DNA of 57,755 bases from Streptomyces sp. AW19M42 (GCA_000470535.1 CBRG010000184.1:1-57755), one strand, 5' to 3'. Numbered from the stretch's first letter, positions 20,796-29,238 are shown. A program made the numbers and translations. The notes: generated from the sequence alone by a model not told the origin.

Positions 20796-21745
20796 TTCGC
20801 GCCGAGCGCCTTCTGCAGTGCGGCGAGGTTGGACTTCATGACCTCGATGTAGTCATCGCCCTTGGACTTGTCCGTGATTCCCTCCAGCGGGTCCAGGACG
20901 TCGGTCCGTAGGCCCGTGTCCCGGGCGACGGTCCTGGCCGTCTTGTCGCTGGCCAGCGTCTCGAAGAAGACCGTGGTGACCTTCTTCTTCTCCGCGATGG
21001 TGTGCAGGGCGCTGATCCGGGCGGGGCTGGGCTCGGCCTCGGGGTCGATGCCGGCGATGCCCTCCTGGGTGAGGCCGTAGCGCTCGGCCAGGTATCCGAA
21101 GGCGGAGTGGGTGGTGATGAAGGTCCTGGTGGCGGTGTTCGCCAGCCCCTTCTCGTACCCGGTGTTGAGCGCACCGAGCTCCTTGACCAGGGTGTCTGTG
21201 TTCTCGCGGTAGTCCGCGGCGTGGTCCGGGTCGGTCTTCTCCAGGGACTTCCCGACCCCCTTGGCGACCTCGGCGTACTTCACCGGGTCGAGCCATATGT
21301 GCGGGTCGGCGCCGGCTTCCCCGCCCTCGTGCTCGTGGCCGTGCTCCTCGCCGCCTACCTCGGCGCCGTGGTCCTCCAGCGTGGTCAGGCTCGCGGCGTC
21401 GACCGTGTGCGTGGACTCGGAGAGCTTGATCGCGTCGTCCACGGCGGGCTGGATGCCCTTGAGGTAGAGGATGTAGTCGGCGTCGCTGAGGCCGCCGATC
21501 TGCCGAGGGCTGAGCTCCAGGTCGTGCGGCTCCATGCCCGGCTCGGTGAGGGTGGAGACGGAGACGTGGCTGCCGCCTATTCGCTCGGCCAGGAACTGCA
21601 TCGGGTAGAACGACGCCACCACGTTCAGCTTGTCGCCGCGCTTGTGGTCGGCGGCGTCGGACGACGAGCAGGCGGTGAGCGCGGTGAGGCCGAGGACGAC
21701 TGCTCCGGCGGCGACTGCGGTGGGTATGAGGCGGCGTTCGTTCAT
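20792..21745 (-). CDS. znuA: Zinc ABC transporter substrate-binding lipoprotein
   Basis: Cluster A-I metal-binding lipoprotein, 317 residues from ATG 21745. Lipoprotein signal MNERRLIPTAVAAGAVVLGL with lipobox LTAC. The metal-site His motifs are MEPHDLELSP and GADPHIWLDP, preceded by the His/Glu-rich loop HGHEHEGGE typical of zinc members, and further THSAFGYLAERYG. ATG 21754 and TTG 21763 are alternative in-frame starts, but lie inside a Zur box. First gene of znuACB. Confidence 0.93.
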   Translation of the reverse strand: MNERRLIPTAVAAGAVVLGLTALTACSSSDAADHKRGDKLNVVASFYPMQFLAERIGGSHVSVSTLTEPGMEPHDLELSPRQIGGLSDADYILYLKGIQPAVDDAIKLSESTHTVDAASLTTLEDHGAEVGGEEHGHEHEGGEAGADPHIWLDPVKYAEVAKGVGKSLEKTDPDHAADYRENTDTLVKELGALNTGYEKGLANTATRTFITTHSAFGYLAERYGLTQEGIAGIDPEAEPSPARISALHTIAEKKKVTTVFFETLASDKTARTVARDTGLRTDVLDPLEGITDKSKGDDYIEVMKSNLAALQKALGAK

Positions 21746-21781
21746 GACAGTCATTTTCAACAAAAATGGAAACGATTGTCA
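21745..21781 (-). promoter_or_regulatory. Two tandem Zur boxes before znuA
   Basis: Two 15-bp sites of 7-1-7 type: TGACAGTCATTTTCA (21745-21759, plus strand) and TGGAAACGATTGTCA (21767-21781), centres 22 bp apart, so on the same face of the helix. The first abuts the znuA start codon. Both resemble the actinobacterial Zur consensus of TGA..AT-N-AT..TCA type. Confidence 0.8.
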
Positions 21782-21827
21782 ACAAGGCTGATGAGATGCC
21801 TCCGGAAGTGACTGTCCCGATACCGAT

Positions 21828-21858
21828 TTGATCGAAGGGGCGTGCCCGCCGGTAATCT
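21828..21858 (+). promoter_or_regulatory. Candidate glyS promoter
   Basis: TTGATC (21828-21833), a 19-bp spacer and TAATCT (21853-21858), about 40 bp upstream of glyS. The spacer is long but both boxes are close to consensus for the vegetative sigma factor. Confidence 0.45.
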
Positions 21859-21900
21859 GAGGTCTTCTCCGTTCGTCGCCGTCGTAATGAAGAGAGCACC

Positions 21901-23283
21901 GTGGCCGCCGACAAGATCGACTCCATCGTCAGCCTGAGCAAGCGCCGTGGCTTCGTTTTCCCCTGCAGTGAGATCTACGGTGGTCAGCGCGCCGCCTGGG
22001 ACTACGGGCCGCTGGGCGTTGAGCTCAAGGAGAACCTCAAGCGCCAGTGGTGGCGCTACATGGTCACTTCGCGCGAGGACGTGGTCGGGCTCGACTCGTC
22101 GGTCATCCTGGCCCCCGAGGTGTGGGTGGCCTCGGGCCACGTCGCCACGTTCTCCGACCCGCTGACCGAGTGCACCTCCTGCCACAAGCGCTACCGCGCG
22201 GACCACCTGGAGGAGGCGTACGAGGAGAAGCACGGCAAGCCGCCGGTCAACGGCCTCGCCGACCTCAACTGCCCGAACTGCGGCAACAAGGGCACGTTCA
22301 CCGAGCCCAAGCAGTTCTCCGGTCTGCTCTCCACGCACCTCGGTCCGACCCAGGACTCCGGCTCGGTCGCTTATCTGCGCCCCGAGACCGCCCAGGGCAT
22401 CTTCACCAACTTCGGCCAGGTGCAGCAGACCTCGCGCAAGAAGCCGCCGTTCGGCATCGCGCAGATGGGCAAGTCCTTCCGGAACGAGATCACTCCGGGC
22501 AACTTCATCTTCCGCACCCGCGAGTTCGAGCAGATGGAGATGGAGTTCTTCGTCAAGCCGGGCGAGGACGAGCAGTGGCAGGAGTACTGGATGGAGCAGC
22601 GCTGGAACTGGTACACCGGCCTCGGTATGCGCGAGGAGAACATGCGGTGGTTCGAGCACCCGGCGGAGAAGCTCTCCCACTACTCCAAGCGCACCGCTGA
22701 CATCGAGTACCGTTTCCGCTTCGGCGGCAGCGAGTGGGGCGAGCTGGAGGGCGTCGCCAACCGCACGGACTACGACCTGAAGGCGCACTCCAAGGCCTCG
22801 GGCACGGACCTGTCCTTCTTCGATCAGGAGGCCGGCGAGCGCTGGACCCCCTACGTCATCGAGCCGGCGGCCGGTGTGGGCCGCTCGGTCCTGGCCTTCC
22901 TGCTGGACGCCTACATCGAGGACGAGGCGCCCAACGCCAAGGGCGTCATGGAGAAGCGCACCGTGATGCGCCTCGACCCGCGTCTGGCGCCGGTCAAGGT
23001 CGCGGTCCTGCCGCTGTCCCGCAATCCGCAGCTCTCGCCGAAGGCCAAGGGCCTCGCGGCCGACCTCCGGCAGAACTGGAACATCGAGTTCGACGACGCG
23101 GGCGCCATCGGCCGCCGCTACCGTCGTCAGGACGAGATCGGTACGCCGTTCTGCGTCACCGTCGACTTCGACACCCTCGACGACAACGCGGTGACGGTGC
23201 GCGAGCGCGACACCATGAAGCAGGAGCGCGTCTCCCTGGACCAGATCCAGGCGTACCTGGGCGCGCGGCTGCTCGGCTGCTGA
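21901..23283 (+). CDS. glyS: Glycyl-tRNA synthetase, class II homodimeric type
   Basis: Charges tRNA-Gly. 460 residues, the alpha2-type enzyme. Start [20 protein letters not shown]; Zn-binding Cys pairs CTSCHKRY and CPNCGNK; motif 2 [20 protein letters not shown]; motif 3 [14 protein letters not shown]; the C-terminal anticodon-binding domain has [15 protein letters not shown] 21901 follows AGAGAGCACC. Divergent from znuA by about 155 bp; followed by a strong terminator. Confidence 0.97.
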   Translation: MAADKIDSIVSLSKRRGFVFPCSEIYGGQRAAWDYGPLGVELKENLKRQWWRYMVTSREDVVGLDSSVILAPEVWVASGHVATFSDPLTECTSCHKRYRADHLEEAYEEKHGKPPVNGLADLNCPNCGNKGTFTEPKQFSGLLSTHLGPTQDSGSVAYLRPETAQGIFTNFGQVQQTSRKKPPFGIAQMGKSFRNEITPGNFIFRTREFEQMEMEFFVKPGEDEQWQEYWMEQRWNWYTGLGMREENMRWFEHPAEKLSHYSKRTADIEYRFRFGGSEWGELEGVANRTDYDLKAHSKASGTDLSFFDQEAGERWTPYVIEPAAGVGRSVLAFLLDAYIEDEAPNAKGVMEKRTVMRLDPRLAPVKVAVLPLSRNPQLSPKAKGLAADLRQNWNIEFDDAGAIGRRYRRQDEIGTPFCVTVDFDTLDDNAVTVRERDTMKQERVSLDQIQAYLGARLLGC

Positions 23284-23301
23284 CGCCTCGCATCCGCTGG
23301 A

Positions 23302-23340
23302 CGAAGCCCCCGGTTCCCCCGAACGGAACCGGGGGCTTCG
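23302..23340 (+). terminator. glyS terminator
   Basis: Perfect 16-bp stem (23302-23317 and 23325-23340, core GAAGCCCCCGGTTCC) with a 7-base loop, 18 bp after the glyS stop. Confidence 0.93.
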
Positions 23341-23375
23341 TGCACACTGGGCACAATCGTCCACAGGAGGCTCGG

Positions 23376-23582
23376 ATGCCGTCCATGACCACGAGCAAGG
23401 TCAGTAGATGGGACCAGCACGGCCGTGAACACATAGTCCACGTAAGGAAGTCGGGGATGCAGCGGCAGTTGAGCTGCGACACCTGCGACTGGCGCAAGGG
23501 TGTGCAGTTCCTGCCCTGGCTCAAGGCCGAGGAGCACCTCGCGCAGGCACACCAGGCAACGGTCGACCCGACGGCGACGTAG
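23376..23582 (+). CDS. Small conserved hypothetical protein with CxxC
   Basis: 68 residues: MPSMTTSKVSRWDQHGREH then a basic segment, LSCDTCDWRKG and a Trp/His-containing helix (AEEHLAQAH). AGGAGG is 5 bases before ATG 23376. A CACAAT box about 22 bases upstream of the start may be its -10. One CxxC plus His residues could bind a metal. Not a family I can name; similar small proteins follow glyS in Streptomyces. Function unknown. Confidence 0.75.
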   Translation: MPSMTTSKVSRWDQHGREHIVHVRKSGMQRQLSCDTCDWRKGVQFLPWLKAEEHLAQAHQATVDPTAT

Positions 23583-23604
23583 CCCCTGCCGGGACAGTCC
23601 TTAG

Positions 23605-23776
23605 GGCGTGTTGTGGAAGTCCCGACTGCTCCGCGGCGTCCGGCACGCACGCTCGCGGCGTCGCGGGAATGCCCTGGTAGCTCCGCTACGAGACCATTCC
23701 CGCGCCTTGCCACGGCACGCATCAGGCGCCGCGGAGCCCGCCCTCCGGGCGGACGGTGCTGCTTTCACAACACGCC
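23605..23776. mobile_element. MITE-like element, 172 bp, with TTAG target duplication
   Basis: Perfect 11-bp terminal inverted repeats (GGCGTGTTGTG at 23605-23615; CACAACACGCC at 23766-23776) that continue as AAG after one mismatch. TTAG is directly repeated at both flanks (23601-23604 and 23777-23780). Internal inverted segments (CTCCGCGGCG/CGCCGCGGAG and GCGGGAATG/CATTCCCGC) mean that the whole element can fold. It encodes no protein. Likely a non-autonomous derivative of an IS with TTAG-like targets; the parent IS is not in the window. Confidence 0.85.
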
Positions 23777-24148
23777 TTAGACGCCGAGCAGGTCCACGAC
23801 GAAGATGAGCGTCGAGCCGGCCGGGATCAGAGGCGAGGGTGACTGGTTGCCGTAGGCGAGCTGCGGGGGAACGACGAGCTCGCGCCGGCCGCCGACCTTC
23901 ATTCCCGCGACGCCCTGGTCCCACCCCTTGATGACCCTGCCGCCACCCAGGGGGAACCTGAAGGTCTGTCCCCGGTTCCAGGAGGCGTCGAACTCCTCCC
24001 CGGTGGCGAAGGTGACGCCGACGTAGTGGACCTCCACGACGGCACCGGGCTTCGCCTCCGCTCCGTCCCCCACGACGATGTCCCTGATCTTCAGATCGTC
24101 GGGAGCGTCTCCCTCGGGGAAGTCGATCTCGGGTTTCGACAGGCTCAT
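23777..24148 (-). CDS. FKBP-type peptidyl-prolyl cis-trans isomerase
   Basis: Cytosolic 123-residue single-domain FKBP: prolyl isomerase/chaperone. FKBP core VEVHYVGVTFATGEEFDASW, RVIKGWDQGVAGMKVGGRREL and PPQLAYG, ending TLIFVVDLLGV. ATG 24148 (MSLSKP) has GAGG 5 bases upstream; the frame is open to 24217. Its stop codon TAA is part of the TTAG target copy, so the element inserted directly at the stop codon while leaving the protein intact. Confidence 0.95.
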   Translation of the reverse strand: MSLSKPEIDFPEGDAPDDLKIRDIVVGDGAEAKPGAVVEVHYVGVTFATGEEFDASWNRGQTFRFPLGGGRVIKGWDQGVAGMKVGGRRELVVPPQLAYGNQSPSPLIPAGSTLIFVVDLLGV

Positions 24149-24327
24149 CGCAGCCTCGTTCCTCTCTGACGGGCAGGGATACATCCGGTGTGGAGTCCCC
24201 CGGAGACGCGCGGTCACTCCACGCGTTCACGCGGCTACGCTACCGCGACTGATCCGGCCTGATCCAGACGAGAGGCCGTGGCCGAGGCTGTGGCCCTGGC
24301 CGGGCCTGTCTGCCGGTCCGCTCGTCG

Positions 24328-24915
24328 TCAGGTCCGCAGGCCGCGCAGCAGCAGCTCCGTGACGGCTGTGAACTCGGCGGTGATGGCGGGTTTCTGCCAC
24401 TCGGCCGCATACGCCGGGTCGTGGAAGCGGGCCGTGGCGTCGAAGACCGCCTGGGCGGCTGCCGTGGGGTCGTCCACCGTGAACTGCCCGTCGGCCGCCC
24501 CCTCCTCGATCATCTCGCGCAGCTGGCCCACCAGTTCGCGGATGTGTTCCTCGACCACGCTGCTCTCGCCCATGAGCACCTCATAGGTGGCGAACAGCTC
24601 CGGATCATCGCCTGCCTTGTGCCGCTTGGCTTCGAACAGCGTCTCCAGCCACTGCCGCAGCTTCGCCGGGGCGGGCTGGGCCGGGGCCCGCAGGATCTCG
24701 GTGAGGGCCAGCTCCGTGCGGGTCAGCCAACGGCCGGTCACGGCCTCGCGCAGCGCGGCCTTCGTGCGGAAGTGGCGGTACACGCTGCCGTGGCTGACGC
24801 CGAGCGCTCGGGCCACGTCGACCACGGTCGCCTTGGCGGGGCCGTAGCGGCGCAGCACGTCCTCGGTGGCTTCGAGGATGCGCTCGGGGGTCAGCGGGTC
24901 GGACGGCGGCGTCAT
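24328..24915 (-). CDS. TetR-family transcriptional regulator
   Basis: 195 residues. N-terminal HTH: ILEATEDVLRRYGPAKATVVDVARALGVSHGSVYRHFRTK is the usual TetR pattern (quoted in parts: VVDVARALGVSHGSVYRHF). The C-terminal ligand domain is helical. It is 82 bp downstream of an aldo/keto reductase on the same strand and probably in its operon. The near-perfect operator at 26130-26151 upstream of that gene is the likely binding site, giving autorepression released by an unknown ligand. Confidence 0.9.
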   Translation of the reverse strand: MTPPSDPLTPERILEATEDVLRRYGPAKATVVDVARALGVSHGSVYRHFRTKAALREAVTGRWLTRTELALTEILRAPAQPAPAKLRQWLETLFEAKRHKAGDDPELFATYEVLMGESSVVEEHIRELVGQLREMIEEGAADGQFTVDDPTAAAQAVFDATARFHDPAYAAEWQKPAITAEFTAVTELLLRGLRT

Positions 24916-24997
24916 GGTGGGTGTGCTGCCTTTCGGGGCGGGGCGGGGCGTCGGGCGGGTCAGGGCGCCTTCGGGCGGCTCTGACCGTACCCGGACG

Positions 24998-26011
24998 TCA
25001 GCGCTCGCTGTCCAGGTGTGCCATCTGGCTGTCGGGGTAGCGGGCGCCCGCCGCCGCGCCGGCCGGGACGGCCTCCTCGATCGCGGCGAGGTCGGCGGCG
25101 GTCAGCTCGACGTCCAGGGAGCCGAGGGCCTCGGCCAGCCGGTCGCGGCGGCGGGGGCCGACCAGCGGCACGATGTCCTCACCCCGGGTGAGGACCCAGG
25201 CGATGGCGGTCTGCGCGACCGTGACGCCCTTCTGCTCGGCGATCTTGCGGAGCGCCTCGACCAGGTCGAGGTTGTGCCGGAGGTTCTCGTCCTGGAAGCG
25301 CGGGCTCATGGTCCGGAAGTCACCGGCGGCCAGCTCGCGGTCACGGGTGAAGTGGCCACTGATCAGCCCGCGGGAGAGCACCCCGTACGCCGTGACACCG
25401 ATGCCCAGCTCGCGGCAGACCGGCAGGATCTCCGCCTCGATGGAGCGGGAGATCAGCGAGTACTCGATCTGAAGATCGGAGATCGGGGCGACGGAAGCCG
25501 CCCGCCGGATGGTCTGCGCGCCGACTTCGGAGAGGCCGATGTGGCGGACGTGCCCGGCCTCGACCAGCTCGGCGATGGCGCCTACCGTCTCCTCGATCGG
25601 CACATCGGGGTCGAGCCGGGCGATCCGGTAGACGTCGATGTGGTCGAGGCCCAGCCGCTGAAGTGAGTAGGCCGCGAAGTTCTTGACCGCCGCCGGGCGG
25701 CCGTCGTAGCCGGTGAAGCCGCCCTCGACGGTCCGCAGCGCGCCGAACTTCACGCTGGTCAGGGCCTGTTCCCGAACGGCTGCGGGGGCGGTGCGCAGGG
25801 CCTCGTTGATCAGCAGCTCGTTGTGGCCCATGCCGTAGAAGTCGCCGGTGTCGAGCAGGTTGATGCCGGTGTCGAGCGCGGCGTGGATGGTGGCGATCGA
25901 CTCGGCACGGTCGGTCTCGCCGTACAACGCGGACATGCCCATGCAGCCGAGGCCGAGCGTGGAGACCTGCGGGCCGGTGGAGCCGAGGGTGCGGGGGCGG
26001 AGGGCGGTCAT
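24998..26011 (-). CDS. Aldo/keto reductase
   Basis: NADPH-dependent oxidoreductase, 337 residues, TIM barrel. GLGCMGMSALYG, then the catalytic Asp/Tyr in LLDTGDFYG and Lys in TSVKFG. The segment where most members have the catalytic His reads DVYRIARLDPDVP, as in a common bacterial subfamily lacking it. The cofactor region is GPRRRDRLAEAL. ATG 26011 has GGGAG about 6 bases upstream; the frame is open to 26233 through Pro-rich sequence and the operator, which I treat as leader. Substrate unknown; possibly electrophile detoxification. Confidence 0.9.
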   Translation of the reverse strand: MTALRPRTLGSTGPQVSTLGLGCMGMSALYGETDRAESIATIHAALDTGINLLDTGDFYGMGHNELLINEALRTAPAAVREQALTSVKFGALRTVEGGFTGYDGRPAAVKNFAAYSLQRLGLDHIDVYRIARLDPDVPIEETVGAIAELVEAGHVRHIGLSEVGAQTIRRAASVAPISDLQIEYSLISRSIEAEILPVCRELGIGVTAYGVLSRGLISGHFTRDRELAAGDFRTMSPRFQDENLRHNLDLVEALRKIAEQKGVTVAQTAIAWVLTRGEDIVPLVGPRRRDRLAEALGSLDVELTAADLAAIEEAVPAGAAAGARYPDSQMAHLDSER

Positions 26012-26129
26012 GAGGAACTCCCAGGTGGGCGGAGGCGGACGGAGGCGGGCCGAAGGCGCGGGACGGAAAGTGGAAGGAGGAGGAGAGGGGGCGGGTGTCA
26101 TGCGTACACGTCGACCATGACAGACGCGA

Positions 26130-26151
26130 TGACAGATTTCAATATCTGTCA
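26130..26151 (-). promoter_or_regulatory. TetR-type operator before the aldo/keto reductase
   Basis: Perfect inverted repeat TGACAGAT-N6-ATCTGTCA (26130-26151), with an extra half-site TGACAGA at 26118-26124. On the minus strand TTGAAA within the operator could be the -35 box, so binding would block the promoter. Confidence 0.7.
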
Positions 26152-26231
26152 GTCCGTGTTCCCTCTGTGGGGTGATTCCGACCGACGAAAATCCGGTGCT
26201 GGAGCCGTTCGGAGCGGGGTACCGTTCCGGC

Positions 26232-26261
26232 ATGTCTTCGTTCTTCCAGATCTACGAGTGA
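26232..26261 (+). CDS. Possible 9-codon upstream ORF
   Basis: Encodes MSSFFQIYE and stops 87 bases before the next gene. A TACCGT -10-like box ends 6 bases before its ATG, and a hairpin (GGCGGGT/ACCCGCC) follows within 15 bases. It could be a leader peptide, or chance. Confidence 0.3.
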   Translation: MSSFFQIYE

Positions 26262-26348
26262 GTGCGTGGCGGGTACGAGCACCCGCCGCCCACCGGATCG
26301 ATCCAGGGTCGTTTCAGACCTCACTTTCACCACGAATGGGAGAACCCC

Positions 26349-26558
26349 GTGGCCAAGAGCCGTAACAACCTCCTCGGCGTCGGCGGGCAGCGGAAGAAGC
26401 TGTCCCGCGCCGAGCAGCAGGGCGCAGGTCCCGAGCGCAACACCGACCGGAAGACGGCGGCCGAGCAGAAGCAGGAGCTGCTGCGCAAGATGCGGGAGCG
26501 CGCCGGCCACCCCGCGCCGTCGGACGACGCCGCCGAGGACGCCCCGGCGCAGAGCTGA
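26349..26558 (+). CDS. DUF6243-type small basic protein
   Basis: 69 residues, MAKSRNNLLGVGGQRKKLSR then a charged Glu/Lys/Arg helix (KTAAEQKQELLRKMRERAG) and an acidic Ala-rich tail. This matches a Streptomyces small-protein family of unknown function; I name DUF6243 from memory of the N-terminal pattern. GTG 26349 has GGGAG 7 bases upstream. Very hydrophilic, no membrane or metal motifs. Followed by a strong terminator. Confidence 0.7.
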   Translation: MAKSRNNLLGVGGQRKKLSRAEQQGAGPERNTDRKTAAEQKQELLRKMRERAGHPAPSDDAAEDAPAQS

Positions 26559-26630
26559 CCCCTGGAGCTGACCCCCCTCATCCAACGCGGTGAGCGGGGA
26601 ACGGGGAACAGACAGCGCCACATGTACGAC

Positions 26631-26667
26631 CGGTGGCCCGGAACACCTCAGGTGTTCCGGGCCACCG
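26631..26667. terminator. Hairpin terminator shared by convergent genes
   Basis: Perfect 17-bp arms (26631-26647 and 26651-26667, core CCCGGAACACC) with a TCA loop, between the DUF6243 gene and the convergent MFS gene. Confidence 0.92.
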
Positions 26668-26749
26668 CCGTTCCGGACGCCACAAGCCACAGCCACAAGC
26701 CGCAAATCGCAAATGGCGAGCCCGCGCCCCGCGCCAACGCGCCCCGCGC

Positions 26750-28225
26750 TCACGCCACAGCGCGCGGCAGCCGCAGGCTCAGCAGCGTCGTCAGCACCAC
26801 CGCACCCAGCTGCACCAGCAGTGTCACGGCCAGCGCATCCCGCATCCCCGACCCCGGTGCCAGCGAAAGGAACAGCGAACCGAGCGTCGCCACACCCAGT
26901 GCCAGCGCCGCCTGCTGAGTCGTCGTCATGACTCCGCCGCCGACCCCGGCCCGCTCCGGCGGCACGTCGGAGAGCACGATGCGGAACAGGACGGGCAGTT
27001 GGAGCCCCTGGCCGAGACCGGCGATCGCCATCCCAGGCAGCAGGCCGAGCATTCCCAGCCCGGACCAGTCGCGCCACACGGTGATCACCAGCACCACCAC
27101 ACCGAGCGCCTGGATGATCCCGCCGGCCGTCACGACCCGGCTGCCGTACCGCCGAACCAGCCCCGGTCCCGCCAGCGAGGCGGCGAAGAAGGCCGCCGCC
27201 ATCGGGGCCATCGACAGGCCGGACGCCGCCGGGCCCAGCTTCAGGCCCTGCTGGAGGGCCACCGCGATGACGAACATGAAGCCGCCGAAGCCGACCGAGA
27301 ACGACAGCACCAGCGAAAGACCGCGCCGCAGCGAGTCGAGCCGCAGCAGGCTCGGCGGGACCAGCGGGATCAGGCCGTTCCGGTCGGCCCGCCGCTCGAC
27401 CCGGTAGAAGGCGCCCGCGGCGAACGGGAACAGCGCCAGCGAGACCCAGGTCCACAGCGGCCAGCCGGCCGCCCGCCCCTCGGTCAGCGGGGCCAGCAGC
27501 GTGACCAGTGACGCGGCCAGCAGCAGCGTGCCCGGTACGTCGACCGGTGCGGGCCGCTCCGAACGTGTCTCGGGCACGGAGCGGGCCGCCAGCACCAGCC
27601 CCACCGCCGCCACCGGAACGTTGACCAGGAACACCGAGCGCCAGCCCGCGCTCTCGCCGAACACCGACGAGAGCGGCGCGGCGGCGACCAGTACGCCGCC
27701 CAGGATCTGGCCCGCGACCATGGAGAGCCCGGCCGTCGCCCCGTAAAGGCTCATCGCCCTGGCCCGTCGGTGCCCAGAGGTGGCCGCCTGGATGGTGGCG
27801 AGCACCTGCGGCAGCATCAGTGCCGCCGCGGCGCCTTGGGCCACCCGCGCCCCGACCAGCGTCCAGGCGTCCGGCGCGAGGCCACAGGCCAGCGAGGTGA
27901 TCCCGAAGGCCGCGATGCCGAGCAGGAAGAGCCTGCGCCGGCCGGCCATGTCACCGAGCCGGCCACCGAGTACGAGCAGCAGGGCATAGGAGAGTCCGTA
28001 GCCCGCGACGACCAGTTCCAGCAGGGCCGGGCCCGCGTCCAGATCGTGGTCGATGGTGGGCAGGGCGACGTTCACGATGAAGAAGTCGATCAGGGGAAGG
28101 GCCGCGCCCAGCAGCACGGTGAACAGCCCCAGCGCGCCGAGCACCGGCGTGGGGTGGTCGTGCCGCACCACGGGTGCGGCGGTGGTGGTGGCGGATGTCT
28201 TCAGCCGTACAGAGGAATCGCTCAC
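26750..28225 (-). CDS. DHA2-family MFS exporter
   Basis: 14-helix proton-driven drug exporter, 491 residues. Helix 1 FTVLLGAALPLIDFFIVNVA carries the acidic Asp typical of DHA2; motif A is LGGRLGDMAGRRRLFLLG; motif C is LSMVAGQILGGVLV. GTG 28225 (VSDSSVRL) is chosen; the frame opens to 28297, which would run into the putative operator. Divergent from the XRE regulator at 28336, which probably controls it through the repeats at 28253-28281. Substrate unknown. Confidence 0.92.
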   Translation of the reverse strand: MSDSSVRLKTSATTTAAPVVRHDHPTPVLGALGLFTVLLGAALPLIDFFIVNVALPTIDHDLDAGPALLELVVAGYGLSYALLLVLGGRLGDMAGRRRLFLLGIAAFGITSLACGLAPDAWTLVGARVAQGAAAALMLPQVLATIQAATSGHRRARAMSLYGATAGLSMVAGQILGGVLVAAAPLSSVFGESAGWRSVFLVNVPVAAVGLVLAARSVPETRSERPAPVDVPGTLLLAASLVTLLAPLTEGRAAGWPLWTWVSLALFPFAAGAFYRVERRADRNGLIPLVPPSLLRLDSLRRGLSLVLSFSVGFGGFMFVIAVALQQGLKLGPAASGLSMAPMAAAFFAASLAGPGLVRRYGSRVVTAGGIIQALGVVVLVITVWRDWSGLGMLGLLPGMAIAGLGQGLQLPVLFRIVLSDVPPERAGVGGGVMTTTQQAALALGVATLGSLFLSLAPGSGMRDALAVTLLVQLGAVVLTTLLSLRLPRAVA

Positions 28226-28252
28226 GGCATCGACGATCGCTCTTCCCGAAGC

Positions 28253-28281
28253 CTGGTACCAGAGTGTCCTTATCCTGGTAC
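28253..28281. promoter_or_regulatory. Repeated CCTGGTAC operator in divergent promoter
   Basis: CCTGGTAC occurs at 28252-28259 and 28274-28281, starts 22 bp apart (two helical turns). The first copy is extended into the palindrome CTGGTACCAG (28253-28262). It lies between the MFS and XRE starts. Confidence 0.6.
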
Positions 28282-28335
28282 AAATAGCACCCGGCATGGC
28301 GTCGGGCCGTCCCGCACGCTGGAGGAATGACGACT

Positions 28336-29238
28336 ATGGCGACCGCAGCCCGGACGGCTTTAGCATCTCCAGAGGTCACCGAAGCCCCGGAGGTCACAGC
28401 GACCGAGATCCGGCGGTACGAGCTCGCGGACTTCCTGCGCAGTCGCCGGGAGCGGATCGCCCCCGAGCAGGTGGGCCTGGTCCGGGGCCGCCGCAGACGC
28501 ACGCCGGGGCTGCGCCGTGAGGAGGTGGCCCAGCTCTCCGCCGTCGGCGTCACCTGGTACACCTGGCTCGAACAGGCCCGTGACATCCAGGTCTCGCCCC
28601 AGGTCCTGGACGCGCTCGCCCGCGCACTCCTGCTCGACCGCAGCGAGCGCAGCCACCTCTTCTCCCTCGCCGGGGCCATCGATCCGGCTCCCGGCACGGA
28701 GTGCCCGAGTATCACCCCGGCGCTGCGCGCGATGCTGCGGCAGCTGGAGCCGATCCCCGCATGCGTCCAGAACAGCCGCTACGACGTGCTCGCCCACAAC
28801 CGGACCTACGGCCGGCTGCTCTGCGAGCTGGACGCCGTGGCGCCGGAGGACCGCAACATCATGCTGCTGGCCTACACGAACGAGCAGTGGCGCTCCACCG
28901 TCATGGACATCGCCGAGGTGACCCGCTTCCTGACGGCGAAGTTTCGTGCCGCGATGGCCGAGCATTTGGCAGAGCCCTCATGGAAGGCCCTGCTCAAGCG
29001 GCTGGAGGCGGCGTCGCCTGAGTTCCGGGAGACGTGGGCGAGGCATGAGGTCGTCAGCTCCGGCGGCCGGTCCAAGATCTTCCGGAACGCGTACGTGGGG
29101 CTGCTGCGGGTGGAGACCTCGGATCTGTGGCTGGGCCCGTCGGCCGGCGCTCGGCTGGTCACCTACGTACCGCGCGACGAGGAGACCCGGGAGCGGCTCC
29201 AGCGGCTTCAAACCCTGGTGCTCGCGGACGAGGTCTGA
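28336..29238 (+). CDS. XRE-family regulator with MmyB-like ligand domain
   Basis: 300 residues. N-terminal HTH in LADFLRSRRERIAPEQVGL and GLRREEVAQLSAVGVTWYTW; C-terminal MmyB-like sensing domain (CVQNSRYDVLAHNRTYGRLL ... FRNAYVGLLRVETSDLWLGP). ATG 28336 is preferred to ATG 28327, because GGAGG at 28321 touches the latter. Codon 9 is TTA (28360-28362), rare in Streptomyces and dependent on the bldA tRNA. It stands between two DHA2 exporters; its 3' end overlaps the convergent one by 31 bp. Likely regulates the divergent exporter. Confidence 0.9.
   Translation: MATAARTALASPEVTEAPEVTATEIRRYELADFLRSRRERIAPEQVGLVRGRRRRTPGLRREEVAQLSAVGVTWYTWLEQARDIQVSPQVLDALARALLLDRSERSHLFSLAGAIDPAPGTECPSITPALRAMLRQLEPIPACVQNSRYDVLAHNRTYGRLLCELDAVAPEDRNIMLLAYTNEQWRSTVMDIAEVTRFLTAKFRAAMAEHLAEPSWKALLKRLEAASPEFRETWARHEVVSSGGRSKIFRNAYVGLLRVETSDLWLGPSAGARLVTYVPRDEETRERLQRLQTLVLADEV

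Noticed and set aside
26349..26558. Ribosomal or nucleoid protein identity for the small basic protein
   Set aside because: Charged composition alone; no match to a known ribosomal or nucleoid family.
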